From positions 1,116,001 to 1,180,000 of the forward strand of contig NZ_AP024525.1 in assembly GCF_020886775.1 (NCBI RefSeq): 64,000 bases of DNA, written 5' to 3'. A program made the translations under genes and the position numbers. Source of the DNA: Sinomonas cyclohexanicum (GTDB lineage Bacteria; Actinomycetota; Actinomycetes; Actinomycetales; Micrococcaceae). Within the stretch, counting starts at the first letter, position 1; each line of letters starts with the position of its first letter. The notes beneath the pieces are model-generated. The model had not been told where the DNA came from and made no database searches. It saw only the letters and a program-made list of their open reading frames with translations. This document shows positions 52,317 through 60,443 of this stretch, in pieces.

Positions 52317-53132
52317 ATGAAGACTGCGTTTTGCGAGGGCACCCTCGTTGATGCAACGCAACTAGTACAACTTAGCGCAGAGCAGCTCAGACTCATGCGA
52401 GATGCCGGATTTCAGTGCAGCTGCGGCGAACGGGCTGTTTTCGTTCAACCGAGCCGGCACGGCCGCAGCGCCTGCTTCCGAAGCAAGCATCGAAACGCAT
52501 GTGATCGCCGGTCACGCGATGGCGAAATCGATGCTCCTTCGACAGGTGCACATTCATCTGAACTGAACCTAGCGGAATCTATCACTATCAAGCTCGGTCT
52601 CCCCCAACACGCCGGTGGCACGCGATCTGCGCTGAGTAGCCCCGGAAACCCGGGGACGGCAGATAGGGCGGCTAAGGCGGCCTCCATGCGCTTGAGTGAT
52701 ATCCATCAACTTCTCTTGAACGCCAACCTGTCAGAAAGTTCTCGGCTGGTGGGCGGCGAGAAGGAGAGCGCGAAGATCGAAGCAAAACGATACTTCCGTC
52801 GCTTCGCAACTCTCGGACTAAATGAGAAGAATACGGCGATCGCCTACTTCGGCGACATCTCGAGCTTCGGTGGGGCTCAGACTGATGATGTAACGTTTGT
52901 GCGGCTCGTCCACGCGGAACTTCCGCACCCTCCGTATGTTCTCATTAGAGGAGCCGGGATCCATCAAGAGGTGAGCGCACGGTTCGGCCCCTGGGCGGAT
53001 TTGGCCGGCGGCAGCGTGCTTGTCGTTGGAGTGCTTCAGAACGATCGTCGAGGAATCCCATTCATTGTTCCCGTCGATATCGACCATATTCATTTTCTCA
53101 ACAAACAGCAGGTTGACCCTATAGCCAAATAG
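52317..53132 (+). CDS. Uncharacterised 271-aa protein with Cys/His cluster, paired with the reverse transcriptase
   Basis: No family recognised. The N-terminal 65 residues hold a cluster C34-S-C36, H48, C53, H58 and C62, which could bind zinc. A Ser/Gly-rich linker (about 85-125) follows, then a folded part of about 140 residues (LRLSDIHQLLLNANLSESSR-like helix, AIAYFGDISSFGGAQ, VSARFGPWADLAGGS, IPFIVPVDIDHIHFL). Base composition is less GC-rich than the core. ATG 52317 follows seven G residues. It is convergent with the reverse transcriptase gene, 150 bp away. Could be a defence effector, but this is only position-based inference. Confidence 0.65.
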   Translation: MKTAFCEGTLVDATQLVQLSAEQLRLMRDAGFQCSCGERAVFVQPSRHGRSACFRSKHRNACDRRSRDGEIDAPSTGAHSSELNLAESITIKLGLPQHAGGTRSALSSPGNPGTADRAAKAASMRLSDIHQLLLNANLSESSRLVGGEKESAKIEAKRYFRRFATLGLNEKNTAIAYFGDISSFGGAQTDDVTFVRLVHAELPHPPYVLIRGAGIHQEVSARFGPWADLAGGSVLVVGVLQNDRRGIPFIVPVDIDHIHFLNKQQVDPIAK

Positions 53133-53282
53133 GCAAACGACAATACAGCTGCCAAACACCGAGTCAGAATGCATGGGTGAGCATCCACCAAGAATTCGTT
53201 CCACGCCTGACGAATCAAGATTGGCCTTTGATGGGCGGCCCAGACCGCTGTAAGCGTGGTCGCACAATCACCAAAACTCAAG
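53133..53282. other. 150-bp convergent gap, nothing recognised
   Basis: Moderately A/T-rich spacer between the 3' ends of the cysteine-rich gene and the reverse transcriptase. No clear hairpin or gene. Confidence 0.35.
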
Positions 53283-54845
53283 CTATCGAACGTTGCGCTC
53301 GAAGGCATACTGATATTCCTCTGTGCCGGCTCCGCGCCCGATAGAATTTGGTCCAAATTCCTTTGCGGCGCGATTCATCACTCCAGCAAAACGAGTGATG
53401 GAAGGCAACCGAAGGTCGATTCGTTCGCCGTCGCTTGTGCGCCCCTCCGCAGAGAGGAGCTCGGATCGAGTTAGTCCGTGGGGATTGGGCAGGCACATAA
53501 CTCCTCCCGAGCGTATATATACAGCGCGCTTCGAGAGGGCTCGATGGACGGTCGAGGCCAGCCAGCCATCGAACGCCTTCAGCTGCTCCTGATCGTCTGC
53601 TAAAGGGAAGTAGGACATGATTCCAGGAAAGCGAACTCTTTTAACTTCCCCGCGCTCAAGTTCGCGAACGCGATCCTCGGTCAAGTTGCCGTAGAGATAC
53701 CGTCGTAGCTGCATGATTAAGACCACGTAGTCCCGGTCGACCGACGGCGCGACGCGGACATCGCGCAACGTCCCCGCGCGGGCATCCCTTAGGAGATTCA
53801 TCCAAATGAGGTCTTGGACGCGGTTCTTCATTCGGGCGATCACCCCATCGCGGAGACCTACCTTGCCCCTAGAAAAACGGTATCCAACAAAATTGATTGA
53901 CTCGGTGCTCTGAATTTCGGAGCGTTCTCCGCTTGGTACAAATAGTCGGATTCCGGGTGACTTCTTGGGGTTCAGGGCAGACCCCATTTGTTCACTGGAA
54001 TTTTTGAGTGCGTTCACCGCTTCGCATATTTGACTGTAGTCCCGAGACCAGATGAGGGTGTCGTCCGCGTAGCGAGCAAATCCGACGCCTAGCCGCTCGA
54101 GGGCGCGGTCCAAGTCGAATGCCGCAGCGTTCGCCAAGAAAAGCGAAGCTGCAGTTCCTTGGGGCAGTCCTCTCCGTGGTTTCGATGGATCGATCTGCGC
54201 CTGACTTTCGTATCGGCCTGTAGGCTGGAGTGGGGCGGCAAGAAGGCTCTCAAGGATTCTTTTCTCATGCACACTTACTAAGAAGGGATGCGAGTCAAGT
54301 ACCCTCCAGATGTGATCATGCGAAATTGAATCGAAGAACTTCTTGAAGTCGTATTCTGCAACGAAAATCCGTTCGGAAGTCGAGAACTCGCCGCAAATAT
54401 ACTGGATGGCATCGTGAGTGCTGAGATCACCGCGATAAGCGTACGAGCGGGAGCTCATTAGCGCGCGGTTTTTTTGTAGGAGGCTTGCATACACCTCGCG
54501 CGAAATTAGAGTGTCGGCTATTTGGAAGACGGACACGGTCCTAAATTCCCCATCGGCCTTCGGGATGCGGTGAGCAATCGGTGGTTTCGGGTGGTAGTCG
54601 TCCTTCCGAATCGCGAGGTTCACCGCGCGCACGATGGTCTTCGCCCGCGAGCGCACAACGTACGGGTTGAAGCCGTCGTCGGCGCTCCAGTAGTCGGGGC
54701 GCCTGATGGTGCCTAAGGATTTTGTGGTCGAGCGGCGGTTGCGCCGGACGTCCTCACTTCTGAGCTCTCGGCAATAGCGCTCATGTTTCTGGATGAGGCG
54801 ACGGCACTCCGCTTCCAGCACCTCGACTGTTAGTTCCGGGCGCAT
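53283..54845 (-). CDS. Stand-alone reverse transcriptase, candidate defence RT
   Basis: A 520-residue RNA-directed DNA polymerase. Fingers: RIPKADGEFRTVSVFQIADT (93-112). Catalytic palm: AEYDFKKFFDSI (163-174), SKPRRGLPQGTAASLFLANA (221-240) and FARYADDTLIWS (257-266, with Y259-A-D-D). A C-terminal region of about 230 residues has no maturase or endonuclease signature, and there is no group II intron or retron-like msr/msd seen by eye. It thus belongs to the free-standing RTs, many of which protect against phage (DRT/UG groups). ATG 54845 has AGGAGG at 10 nt, inside a stable hairpin. GC content is clearly lower than the rest of the window. Which UG group it is cannot be told here. Confidence 0.9.
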   Translation of the reverse strand: MRPELTVEVLEAECRRLIQKHERYCRELRSEDVRRNRRSTTKSLGTIRRPDYWSADDGFNPYVVRSRAKTIVRAVNLAIRKDDYHPKPPIAHRIPKADGEFRTVSVFQIADTLISREVYASLLQKNRALMSSRSYAYRGDLSTHDAIQYICGEFSTSERIFVAEYDFKKFFDSISHDHIWRVLDSHPFLVSVHEKRILESLLAAPLQPTGRYESQAQIDPSKPRRGLPQGTAASLFLANAAAFDLDRALERLGVGFARYADDTLIWSRDYSQICEAVNALKNSSEQMGSALNPKKSPGIRLFVPSGERSEIQSTESINFVGYRFSRGKVGLRDGVIARMKNRVQDLIWMNLLRDARAGTLRDVRVAPSVDRDYVVLIMQLRRYLYGNLTEDRVRELERGEVKRVRFPGIMSYFPLADDQEQLKAFDGWLASTVHRALSKRAVYIRSGGVMCLPNPHGLTRSELLSAEGRTSDGERIDLRLPSITRFAGVMNRAAKEFGPNSIGRGAGTEEYQYAFERNVR

Positions 54846-55098
54846 GGGCCAGCCTCCTGTCCGTGTGGAGGCGGCTGGGCCAGGAAAGAAAATACGCTAC
54901 CCGCAGCGAAACTGTTCGGCAGTATCGCCCCAAGCGCTCAACGCGCCAAACCTGGCACCAAGCCTCCCCAGCCCTGCTGGGCCCTGTTATCGTACTACGT
55001 CAGAAGCGAATAGATGGACGTTGTAAAAGCCGGGCCGTGCGCAGGGCAACACGGTGTTGCCGATGGTGCGGACCGCGGCCAGCTGGCAAGGGCCCACT
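54846..55098 (-). ncRNA. Structured leader of the reverse transcriptase, candidate ncRNA
   Basis: Between the RT start and the aldehyde dehydrogenase end there is no reading frame but several hairpins: GCCTCC/GGAGGC (54852-54872, extended by GGGCCA/TGGGCC), which would bury the RT ribosome site; CCCAGC/GCTGGG (54967-54981); and GGCAACAC/GTGTTGCC (55045-55061). Defence RTs such as DRT2 and DRT9 use an ncRNA directly upstream of the RT as template. The structure seen here is compatible with that, but could also be only a translational leader. Confidence 0.4.
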
Positions 55099-56586
55099 CT
55101 AAACCCCCAGATAAACCGTCTTACCCCACGTGTAGAACTCCACCGCACTCCGCCCCTGCTCACGGAACGTGTTCGTCGAGGAGTCCTTCACCCCGCCGAA
55201 CGGGACATTGAGGTCCAGTCCGGACGTGGGGCGGTTGACCTTCACCACACCGGCCTGGGCCCGCGCCGCGAAGTCCGTCGCCAGCGCCAGCGAGTCGGTG
55301 CAGATCCCGGCCGTGAGCCCGTACCGCGACGCGTTCACGGCCGCGAGCCCGGCCCCGTAGTCCGCCACCTCGAGCACGGCGACCACCGGCCCGAACACCT
55401 CCTCGGTCACGATCGGGTCGTCCGCCGCCATCCCGGCCAGCACGGCCGGCGGGAAGAAGAGCCCGCCGACGGGGTCGGCGTCATGCGTCCCGGCCAGCAA
55501 GACAGCGCCACGCGAGACGGCGCCGCGCACGGCGTCGGCGTCCTGCGCGAACTGCGCCTCGCTCACCACGGCACCCATCCGCGCCCCGTCGAGCCCGTCC
55601 CCGGGCGCGTACCCGCCGGCGAGCCGCACGAGCGCGGCGGTGAACGCCTCCCGCACCCCCGGGGTGGCGTACACGCGCGAGGTCGCCGTGCACGCCTGCC
55701 CGGTGAGCCCGAACGCCCCGGCCGCGACCACCGCGGCGGCCGCCTCCGGGTCCGCGTCGTCGAGCACGAGCACGGCGTTCTTCCCGCCCATCTCGAGCTG
55801 CACCCGGGCCCGGCGCCCGTCCAGGATGCCCTTGAGGTGCAGGCCCACGGCCGTGGACCCGGTGAAGGACAGCCCGGCCACGCGCTCGTCGCGGGCCAGC
55901 GCCTCGCCCACTACCCGGCCGCGGCCGTGGACCACGTTGAACACCCCGTCCGGCAGCCCGGCGTCCGTGAGGGCCCGGGCCAGGTGCGTCGCGGACAGCG
56001 GGGTGAGCTCGGCCGGCTTGAGCACCACGGCGTTGCCGGAGATGAGGGCGGGCGCGGCCTTCCACGCCGGGATCGCGATGGGGAAGTTCCACGGGGTGAT
56101 GAGCGCGAAGACTCCCATCGGCTCCCGCCGGGTGGTGATCGTGGTGCCCGGGGTGCCGGAGGGCAGCACGTCCCCGGACGGGGCCCAGCCGAGCGAGCCG
56201 AAGAAGCGCAGCACGTCCGCGGCGCGCTTGACCTCGCCGCCGGCCTCGGCCAGGGTCTTGCCCTCCTCGCGCACGAGGTCCGCGGCCACCTCCCCGGCGC
56301 GCTCCTCGAGCAGGGTCGCGGCCTTGAGCAGGATCGCGCCGCGGGCCGGGGCGGGCAGCGCCGCCCAGGCGGGCTGGGCGCGCACGGCCGCGGCGACGGC
56401 GGCGTCCGCGTCGTCGGCGGTGCCGGCGGGGGAGAGGGCCACCACCTGGCCGGGGCGGGCGGGGTTGGTGCGCTCTGTGGTCGGGGTGCCGGTCCAGGCG
56501 CCGTCTATGAGGTGGCGGGCGACGCCGGGCTCGCGGCCCGCGCTCTCGGCTTCGGTGGCGCTGTGGTCTGTGGCGAGGGTGGTCAT
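55099..56586 (-). CDS. Aldehyde dehydrogenase (NAD(P)-dependent, alpha-ketoglutarate-semialdehyde type)
   Basis: A 495-residue ALDH that oxidises an aldehyde to an acid. Key motifs: FALITPWNFPIAIPAWKAAP, KPAELTP, FTGSTAVG, catalytic Glu in LEMGGKN and Cys in GLTGQACTATSR, and FGPVVAV. The C-terminus ends GKTVYLGV. It resembles the 2,5-dioxovalerate/succinate-semialdehyde group. Last gene of the minus-strand operon; the intergenic gap to the SDR is 28 bp. ATG 56586 follows GGAG. In the pathway it would oxidise the aldehyde released by the aldolase two genes upstream. Confidence 0.92.
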   Translation of the reverse strand: MTTLATDHSATEAESAGREPGVARHLIDGAWTGTPTTERTNPARPGQVVALSPAGTADDADAAVAAAVRAQPAWAALPAPARGAILLKAATLLEERAGEVAADLVREEGKTLAEAGGEVKRAADVLRFFGSLGWAPSGDVLPSGTPGTTITTRREPMGVFALITPWNFPIAIPAWKAAPALISGNAVVLKPAELTPLSATHLARALTDAGLPDGVFNVVHGRGRVVGEALARDERVAGLSFTGSTAVGLHLKGILDGRRARVQLEMGGKNAVLVLDDADPEAAAAVVAAGAFGLTGQACTATSRVYATPGVREAFTAALVRLAGGYAPGDGLDGARMGAVVSEAQFAQDADAVRGAVSRGAVLLAGTHDADPVGGLFFPPAVLAGMAADDPIVTEEVFGPVVAVLEVADYGAGLAAVNASRYGLTAGICTDSLALATDFAARAQAGVVKVNRPTSGLDLNVPFGGVKDSSTNTFREQGRSAVEFYTWGKTVYLGV

Positions 56587-56614
56587 GGGGGCTCCTTCGG
56601 GGAGGGAAGTCAGG

Positions 56615-57391
56615 TCAGAGGCTGCGGATAAGGCCGCCGTCGCACCGCAGCGCGACGCCGGTGATGTACGAGGCGGGCGCGCCGCACAGGAACGCGGCGG
56701 CGGCGCCGAACTCCTCGGGCGTGCCGTAGCGGCGCGCGGGGATGGTCTTGCGCGACTCGAGCTGCACGTCCTCGACGGCGAGGCCGCGGCGCTTGGCCGC
56801 GGCCGCGTCCAGCTCGGCCACGCGGTCCGTGGCGATGCGCCCGGGCAGCAGGAGGTTCACGGTCACGGCGTCCAGCGCCACCTCGGCCGCGAGCGTCTTG
56901 AGGTACCCGGCGAGGGCGGCCCGGCCGGTGTTGGAGACGGCGAGGTTGGGCAGGGGAGCGGTCACGCCGCTGGACCCGACGGCCAGGACCCGGCCCCAGC
57001 GGCGCTTGCGCATGCCGGGCAGCACCCGGGTCACGAGGGCGTGCTGCGGGCGGACCAGGAGGTCGAACGCGCTCGCGAGCTCGTCCGCGCCCATCGCCGC
57101 CGCGGCGCCGGGCTTGGGCCCTGGGCCGTTGAGCACCGCGATGTCCACCGGCGCCCCGAGCGCCTCCTCGGCCCGGTCCACGGCCGAGACCGCGCCCTCG
57201 GGGCACGTGAAGTCGGCGGCGACGGCGACGGCGCCGGGCAGCTCCGCGGCGATCCGCTCGGCCCGGTCCCTGCGCCGGCCGGTGATGGCCACGCGCACGC
57301 CCTCGGCGGCGAGGGCCCGCGCGACCGCGAGGCCGAGCCCGCCCGTGGACGCCGCGACGAACGCGGTGCGGTCCGAGATTCCGAGGTCCAT
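56615..57391 (-). CDS. Atypical short-chain dehydrogenase (SNxxR instead of YxxxK)
   Basis: A 258-residue SDR. The cofactor-binding part is AASTGGLGLAVARALAAEGV, then TGRRRDRA and LNGPGP. At the expected active site the sequence is NLAVSNTGRAALAGYLKTLA: the Tyr and Lys of the YxxxK motif are replaced by N and R (SNTGR). Some actinobacterial SDRs of the FabG-like subgroup have the same SNxxR variant. ATG 57391 overlaps the DapA-like stop by one base, so the genes are coupled. Either a non-classical mechanism or a binding role. Confidence 0.85.
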   Translation of the reverse strand: MDLGISDRTAFVAASTGGLGLAVARALAAEGVRVAITGRRRDRAERIAAELPGAVAVAADFTCPEGAVSAVDRAEEALGAPVDIAVLNGPGPKPGAAAAMGADELASAFDLLVRPQHALVTRVLPGMRKRRWGRVLAVGSSGVTAPLPNLAVSNTGRAALAGYLKTLAAEVALDAVTVNLLLPGRIATDRVAELDAAAAKRRGLAVEDVQLESRKTIPARRYGTPEEFGAAAAFLCGAPASYITGVALRCDGGLIRSL

Positions 57392-58332
57392 CAGCGTCCT
57401 TCCGTCGAGGCCGTGCCGGCAGTCGAAACAGTGGCCATCAAACGCCCGAGCTCCCCAAGCGCGGCGGCGAGCTCGCCGGCCAGCACACCGGCGAGCTCGG
57501 CCGGGAACGGCGCGGCGGGCGGGCGCACCGAGGCGTCCGCGATGAGGCCGCGCCGCCGGAACAGCTCCTTGCGCAGCGCGAGCGCGATCCGGGGCTGCTG
57601 CTCGAAGTTCACGAGCGGCAGGAACGGCGCGAAGACGGCGCGGGCCGCCTCCGGCCCGCCGCGCTCCGCGGCCCGGACGGCGGCGACGAGCGCCTCCGGC
57701 ACCGAGAACCCGGTCATGGCCCCGGCGGCGCCGGCGGCGAGCTCGTCCAGCAGCCCCTGCCCGCCGAGCCCGCCGAACACGGGCACCGCGGCACCGGAGA
57801 GCCGGGCGATGTTCAGCGCCGTGGGCGGCGCCTCCGCCTTCACCGCCGCGATGAACGGGCACCGGCGCACCACGTCGGCTATCGCCGCCGCGGGCACGCT
57901 CACCCCGCTCGCGGCCGGGTAGTCCTGCAGCACGATCGCGGCCCCGGTGGCGCGGTGGATGCCCTCGAGGTGTGCGGCGAGCACGCCCGGGCTGGCCGTG
58001 TTGGCCTGCACCATGACCGCCGCGAGCCGGCCCCCGAGGGCCGCCTGGGCGGCGAGGACCTCGTCGATCGCCGGGCGCGTGCCCAGGGCCGTGACGCCGG
58101 CGACGATCGGCAGGGACGTCACCTCCGCGGCGGTCTCGAGCACGAGGGCCTTCTCCGCGATGCCGAGCGAGGCGGCCTCGCCGAAGACGCCGAGCAGGGT
58201 CAGGCCCACGGCGCCCACGGCCTCGTAGTGCTCCGCGAGCTGGGCGAGGCTGTCCGCGTCCACGTCCAGGGCGCTGCCGGCGAACGGCGTGGGGACCACG
58301 CCCCACACGCCGCGCTCGAGATGCTGCGTCAT
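57391..58332 (-). CDS. DapA-family aldolase/hydratase (dihydrodipicolinate synthase superfamily)
   Basis: A 313-residue class I aldolase. The Schiff-base Lys is in AAVKAEAPP, the Tyr of the catalytic triad in LQDYPAASG, and the N-terminal GVVPTPF is the usual first strand. Members cleave or form 2-oxoacids with pyruvate; here it is not a lysine-pathway enzyme, being inside a CoA-dependent catabolic operon. GVFGEAASL stands where the DapA GTTGE motif is expected, so the substrate is different. ATG 58332 is 9 bp after the enoyl-CoA hydratase stop. Confidence 0.87.
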   Translation of the reverse strand: MTQHLERGVWGVVPTPFAGSALDVDADSLAQLAEHYEAVGAVGLTLLGVFGEAASLGIAEKALVLETAAEVTSLPIVAGVTALGTRPAIDEVLAAQAALGGRLAAVMVQANTASPGVLAAHLEGIHRATGAAIVLQDYPAASGVSVPAAAIADVVRRCPFIAAVKAEAPPTALNIARLSGAAVPVFGGLGGQGLLDELAAGAAGAMTGFSVPEALVAAVRAAERGGPEAARAVFAPFLPLVNFEQQPRIALALRKELFRRRGLIADASVRPPAAPFPAELAGVLAGELAAALGELGRLMATVSTAGTASTEGR

Positions 58333-58341
58333 GCTCTTCTC

Positions 58342-59178
58342 CTAGTTCCCCGGCCACACGGGCGCGCGCTTCTCCTGGAAGGCGAGCACCCCCTCGGCCG
58401 AATCCTTGCTGTCCAGGGCCTCCATGAGGGCCGGCAGGCGCATGGCCCGGGCCTCGGCCGCGCTCAGGTGCGCGGTGCGGGAGACCATCTGCTTCACGGC
58501 CCGCACCGAGGTGGGGGCGCAGGCGCGGATCATGTCCAGCCACCGCTCCACCGCGGCGTCCAGCTCGGCGGCCGGGACCACCTCGTTCACGAGCCCCATC
58601 GCGGCCATCTCCGCGGCCTTGGCCTTGCGCCCGGTGAGCAGGAGGGACATGGCCTGCGTGTACGGGACGCGGCGCACGAGCTGGTGGATGCCGCCGTCCA
58701 GGGCGAGGCGGCCCACGCGCGGCTCGGTGAGCCCGAACTGCGCGCCCTCTGCGGCGACGACGATGTCCGCGCCCAGGACCATCTCCATCCCGCCGCCGAG
58801 CGCGTACCCGTTGACGCGGGCGATCACCGGGATGTCCAGCGTGGCGCGCAGGCTCAGCCCGCCGAACCCGTTCGGGTCCAGGTCCGCCCAGTACTCGAGC
58901 CCGGTCTTGTCCACGCCGGCGGCGGACATGTCCGCCCCGACGCAGAACGCGCGCTCGCCGGCGCCGGTGATGACCACGGCGCGCAGCGACCGGTCGGCCT
59001 CGATCTGCGCCCAGATCTCGTTCAGCCGGGCGGTGGTGGGGCCGTCCACGGCGTTGAGCACGTGCGGGCGGTCGATCACCACCCAGGCGACGCCGTCGCG
59101 CACAGCCAGCCGCGCGCCGTCGTGCGCCGCCTCGCTGACCTCGGGGGCCGGAGCCTCGGGAGCCGGAGCCGCGCTCAT
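58342..59178 (-). CDS. Enoyl-CoA hydratase/isomerase family protein
   Basis: A 278-residue crotonase. Oxyanion-hole residues lie in AFCVGADM and GYALGGGMEMVLGADIVVAA. The E/D pair of hydratases is in LTEPRVG and ALDGGIHQLVRRVP, though the exact catalytic pair cannot be fixed by eye. The N-terminal 25 residues are Ala/Pro/Glu-rich. The ATG at 59178 overlaps the CoA-transferase stop as ATGA, so coupled translation is expected. Probably hydrates the alpha,beta-unsaturated CoA ester made from the transferase product. Confidence 0.9.
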   Translation of the reverse strand: MSAAPAPEAPAPEVSEAAHDGARLAVRDGVAWVVIDRPHVLNAVDGPTTARLNEIWAQIEADRSLRAVVITGAGERAFCVGADMSAAGVDKTGLEYWADLDPNGFGGLSLRATLDIPVIARVNGYALGGGMEMVLGADIVVAAEGAQFGLTEPRVGRLALDGGIHQLVRRVPYTQAMSLLLTGRKAKAAEMAAMGLVNEVVPAAELDAAVERWLDMIRACAPTSVRAVKQMVSRTAHLSAAEARAMRLPALMEALDSKDSAEGVLAFQEKRAPVWPGN

Positions 59179-60443
59179 CGCAGCACCCCCAGCTCGGCCA
59201 GGCGCCCGATGGTCTCCTCGTCGAAGCCGTTCTCGCGCAGCACCTCGGCGTTGTGCTCGCCGAGCCGCGGGGCGGCGCGGCGCACGGTCGCGGGGGTCTC
59301 CGAGAGGCGGATGGGGGCGTTGAGCATGCGCACGGTGCCGGCGGTGGGGTGCTCGGCCTCGACGATCATGCCGTTGACCCGGGTCTGCTCGTCCGCGAGG
59401 GTCTGCTCGAGCGTGAACACGGGGGCGTTGAGCAGCCCCTCCTCCTCGAGCCGGTCCGTCCAGTACGCGGTGGGCCGGGTCGCGAAGCGCTCGCGGAAGA
59501 TCGCCTGCAGCGCGGGCTTGTTCTCGAACTGCCGGGGCAGGTCCGTGAACTCGGGCCGCTGCGTGAGGTCCTCGTCCAGGCCCAGGGCGCGGGAGATGTG
59601 CAGGAGCGGGTCCTTCGTGAAGCCGCCCACTAGGCACACCGCCCCGTCCGTGGTCTCGAAGACTCCGCTGAGCGGCATGGCGCCCCAGTTGACCTCGTAG
59701 CCGCGGTTGAGCTGCATGCACGCCTCCTGCATCTGCAGGTGCAGCATCGAGTCGTACATCGTCACCTCGACCTTCTGTCCGGTGCCGGTGGCCTCGCGGG
59801 TGCGCAGGGCGAGCAGGATGCCCTGGAGCAGGTGCATGCCGGTGATGTAGTCGCACAGCGTGGTCGGGTAGATCGAGGGCGGCAGGTCCTCGCGGTCGCG
59901 CCGCCACATCACGCCCGAGTAGGCCTGTGCGATCGCGTCCTGGCCGCCCTTGTGCGAGTATGGTCCCTCGGTACCGAAGCCCGTGCCGGAGGCCCAGATC
60001 AGGCCCGGGTTGGTGCGGCGCAGCTCCTCGTAGCCGAACCCCATGCGCTCCATGACGCCGGCGCGGAAGTTGCTGACCACCACGTCCGCGTCCGCGATCA
60101 GCCGGCCGATCACCGCCCGGCCCTCCTCGGTGCGGGTGTCCACGCTGATGCTGCGCTTGTTGCGGTTGATCGCCAGGAAGATCGGGTTGTCTTGGCCGTC
60201 CGGGTCCGGGAACGAGTTGCGGGAGATGTCCCCGGCGCCCGGCCGCTCGATCTTGATCACGTCCGCGCCGTAGTCGCCCAGCAGCTGGGTGGCGCTGGGG
60301 CCCATGAACACCTGGGTGAAGTCCACCACCTTGATCCCGTGCAGGGGAGGCACGACGCCGGTGCCCGCCTCGGGCGCCTCGGCTGCGGCAGGGCTGTGGG
60401 TCGCGGCCAGCGCCTCGGCGAGCTTCTCGGCCACGGCGCTCAT
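59175..60443 (-). CDS. CaiB/BaiF-family (family III) CoA-transferase
   Basis: A 422-residue enzyme that moves CoA between carboxylic acids. Family pattern: GIKVVDFTQVFMGPSATQLL, GADVIKIERPGAGD, NRNKRSISVD, SNFRAGVMERMG, and LCDYITGMHLLQG with the catalytic Asp. Its first 30 residues are a low-complexity Ala/Glu extension, and C-terminal LRENGFDEETI matches the family end. ATG 60443 overlaps the FAD gene stop as ATGA. It activates the pathway acid as CoA thioester. Confidence 0.92.
   Translation of the reverse strand: MSAVAEKLAEALAATHSPAAAEAPEAGTGVVPPLHGIKVVDFTQVFMGPSATQLLGDYGADVIKIERPGAGDISRNSFPDPDGQDNPIFLAINRNKRSISVDTRTEEGRAVIGRLIADADVVVSNFRAGVMERMGFGYEELRRTNPGLIWASGTGFGTEGPYSHKGGQDAIAQAYSGVMWRRDREDLPPSIYPTTLCDYITGMHLLQGILLALRTREATGTGQKVEVTMYDSMLHLQMQEACMQLNRGYEVNWGAMPLSGVFETTDGAVCLVGGFTKDPLLHISRALGLDEDLTQRPEFTDLPRQFENKPALQAIFRERFATRPTAYWTDRLEEEGLLNAPVFTLEQTLADEQTRVNGMIVEAEHPTAGTVRMLNAPIRLSETPATVRRAAPRLGEHNAEVLRENGFDEETIGRLAELGVLR

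Noticed and set aside
55054-57922. Long plus-strand frames across the ALDH-SDR-aldolase genes
   Set aside because: Antisense to three genes with complete catalytic motifs and coupled starts.
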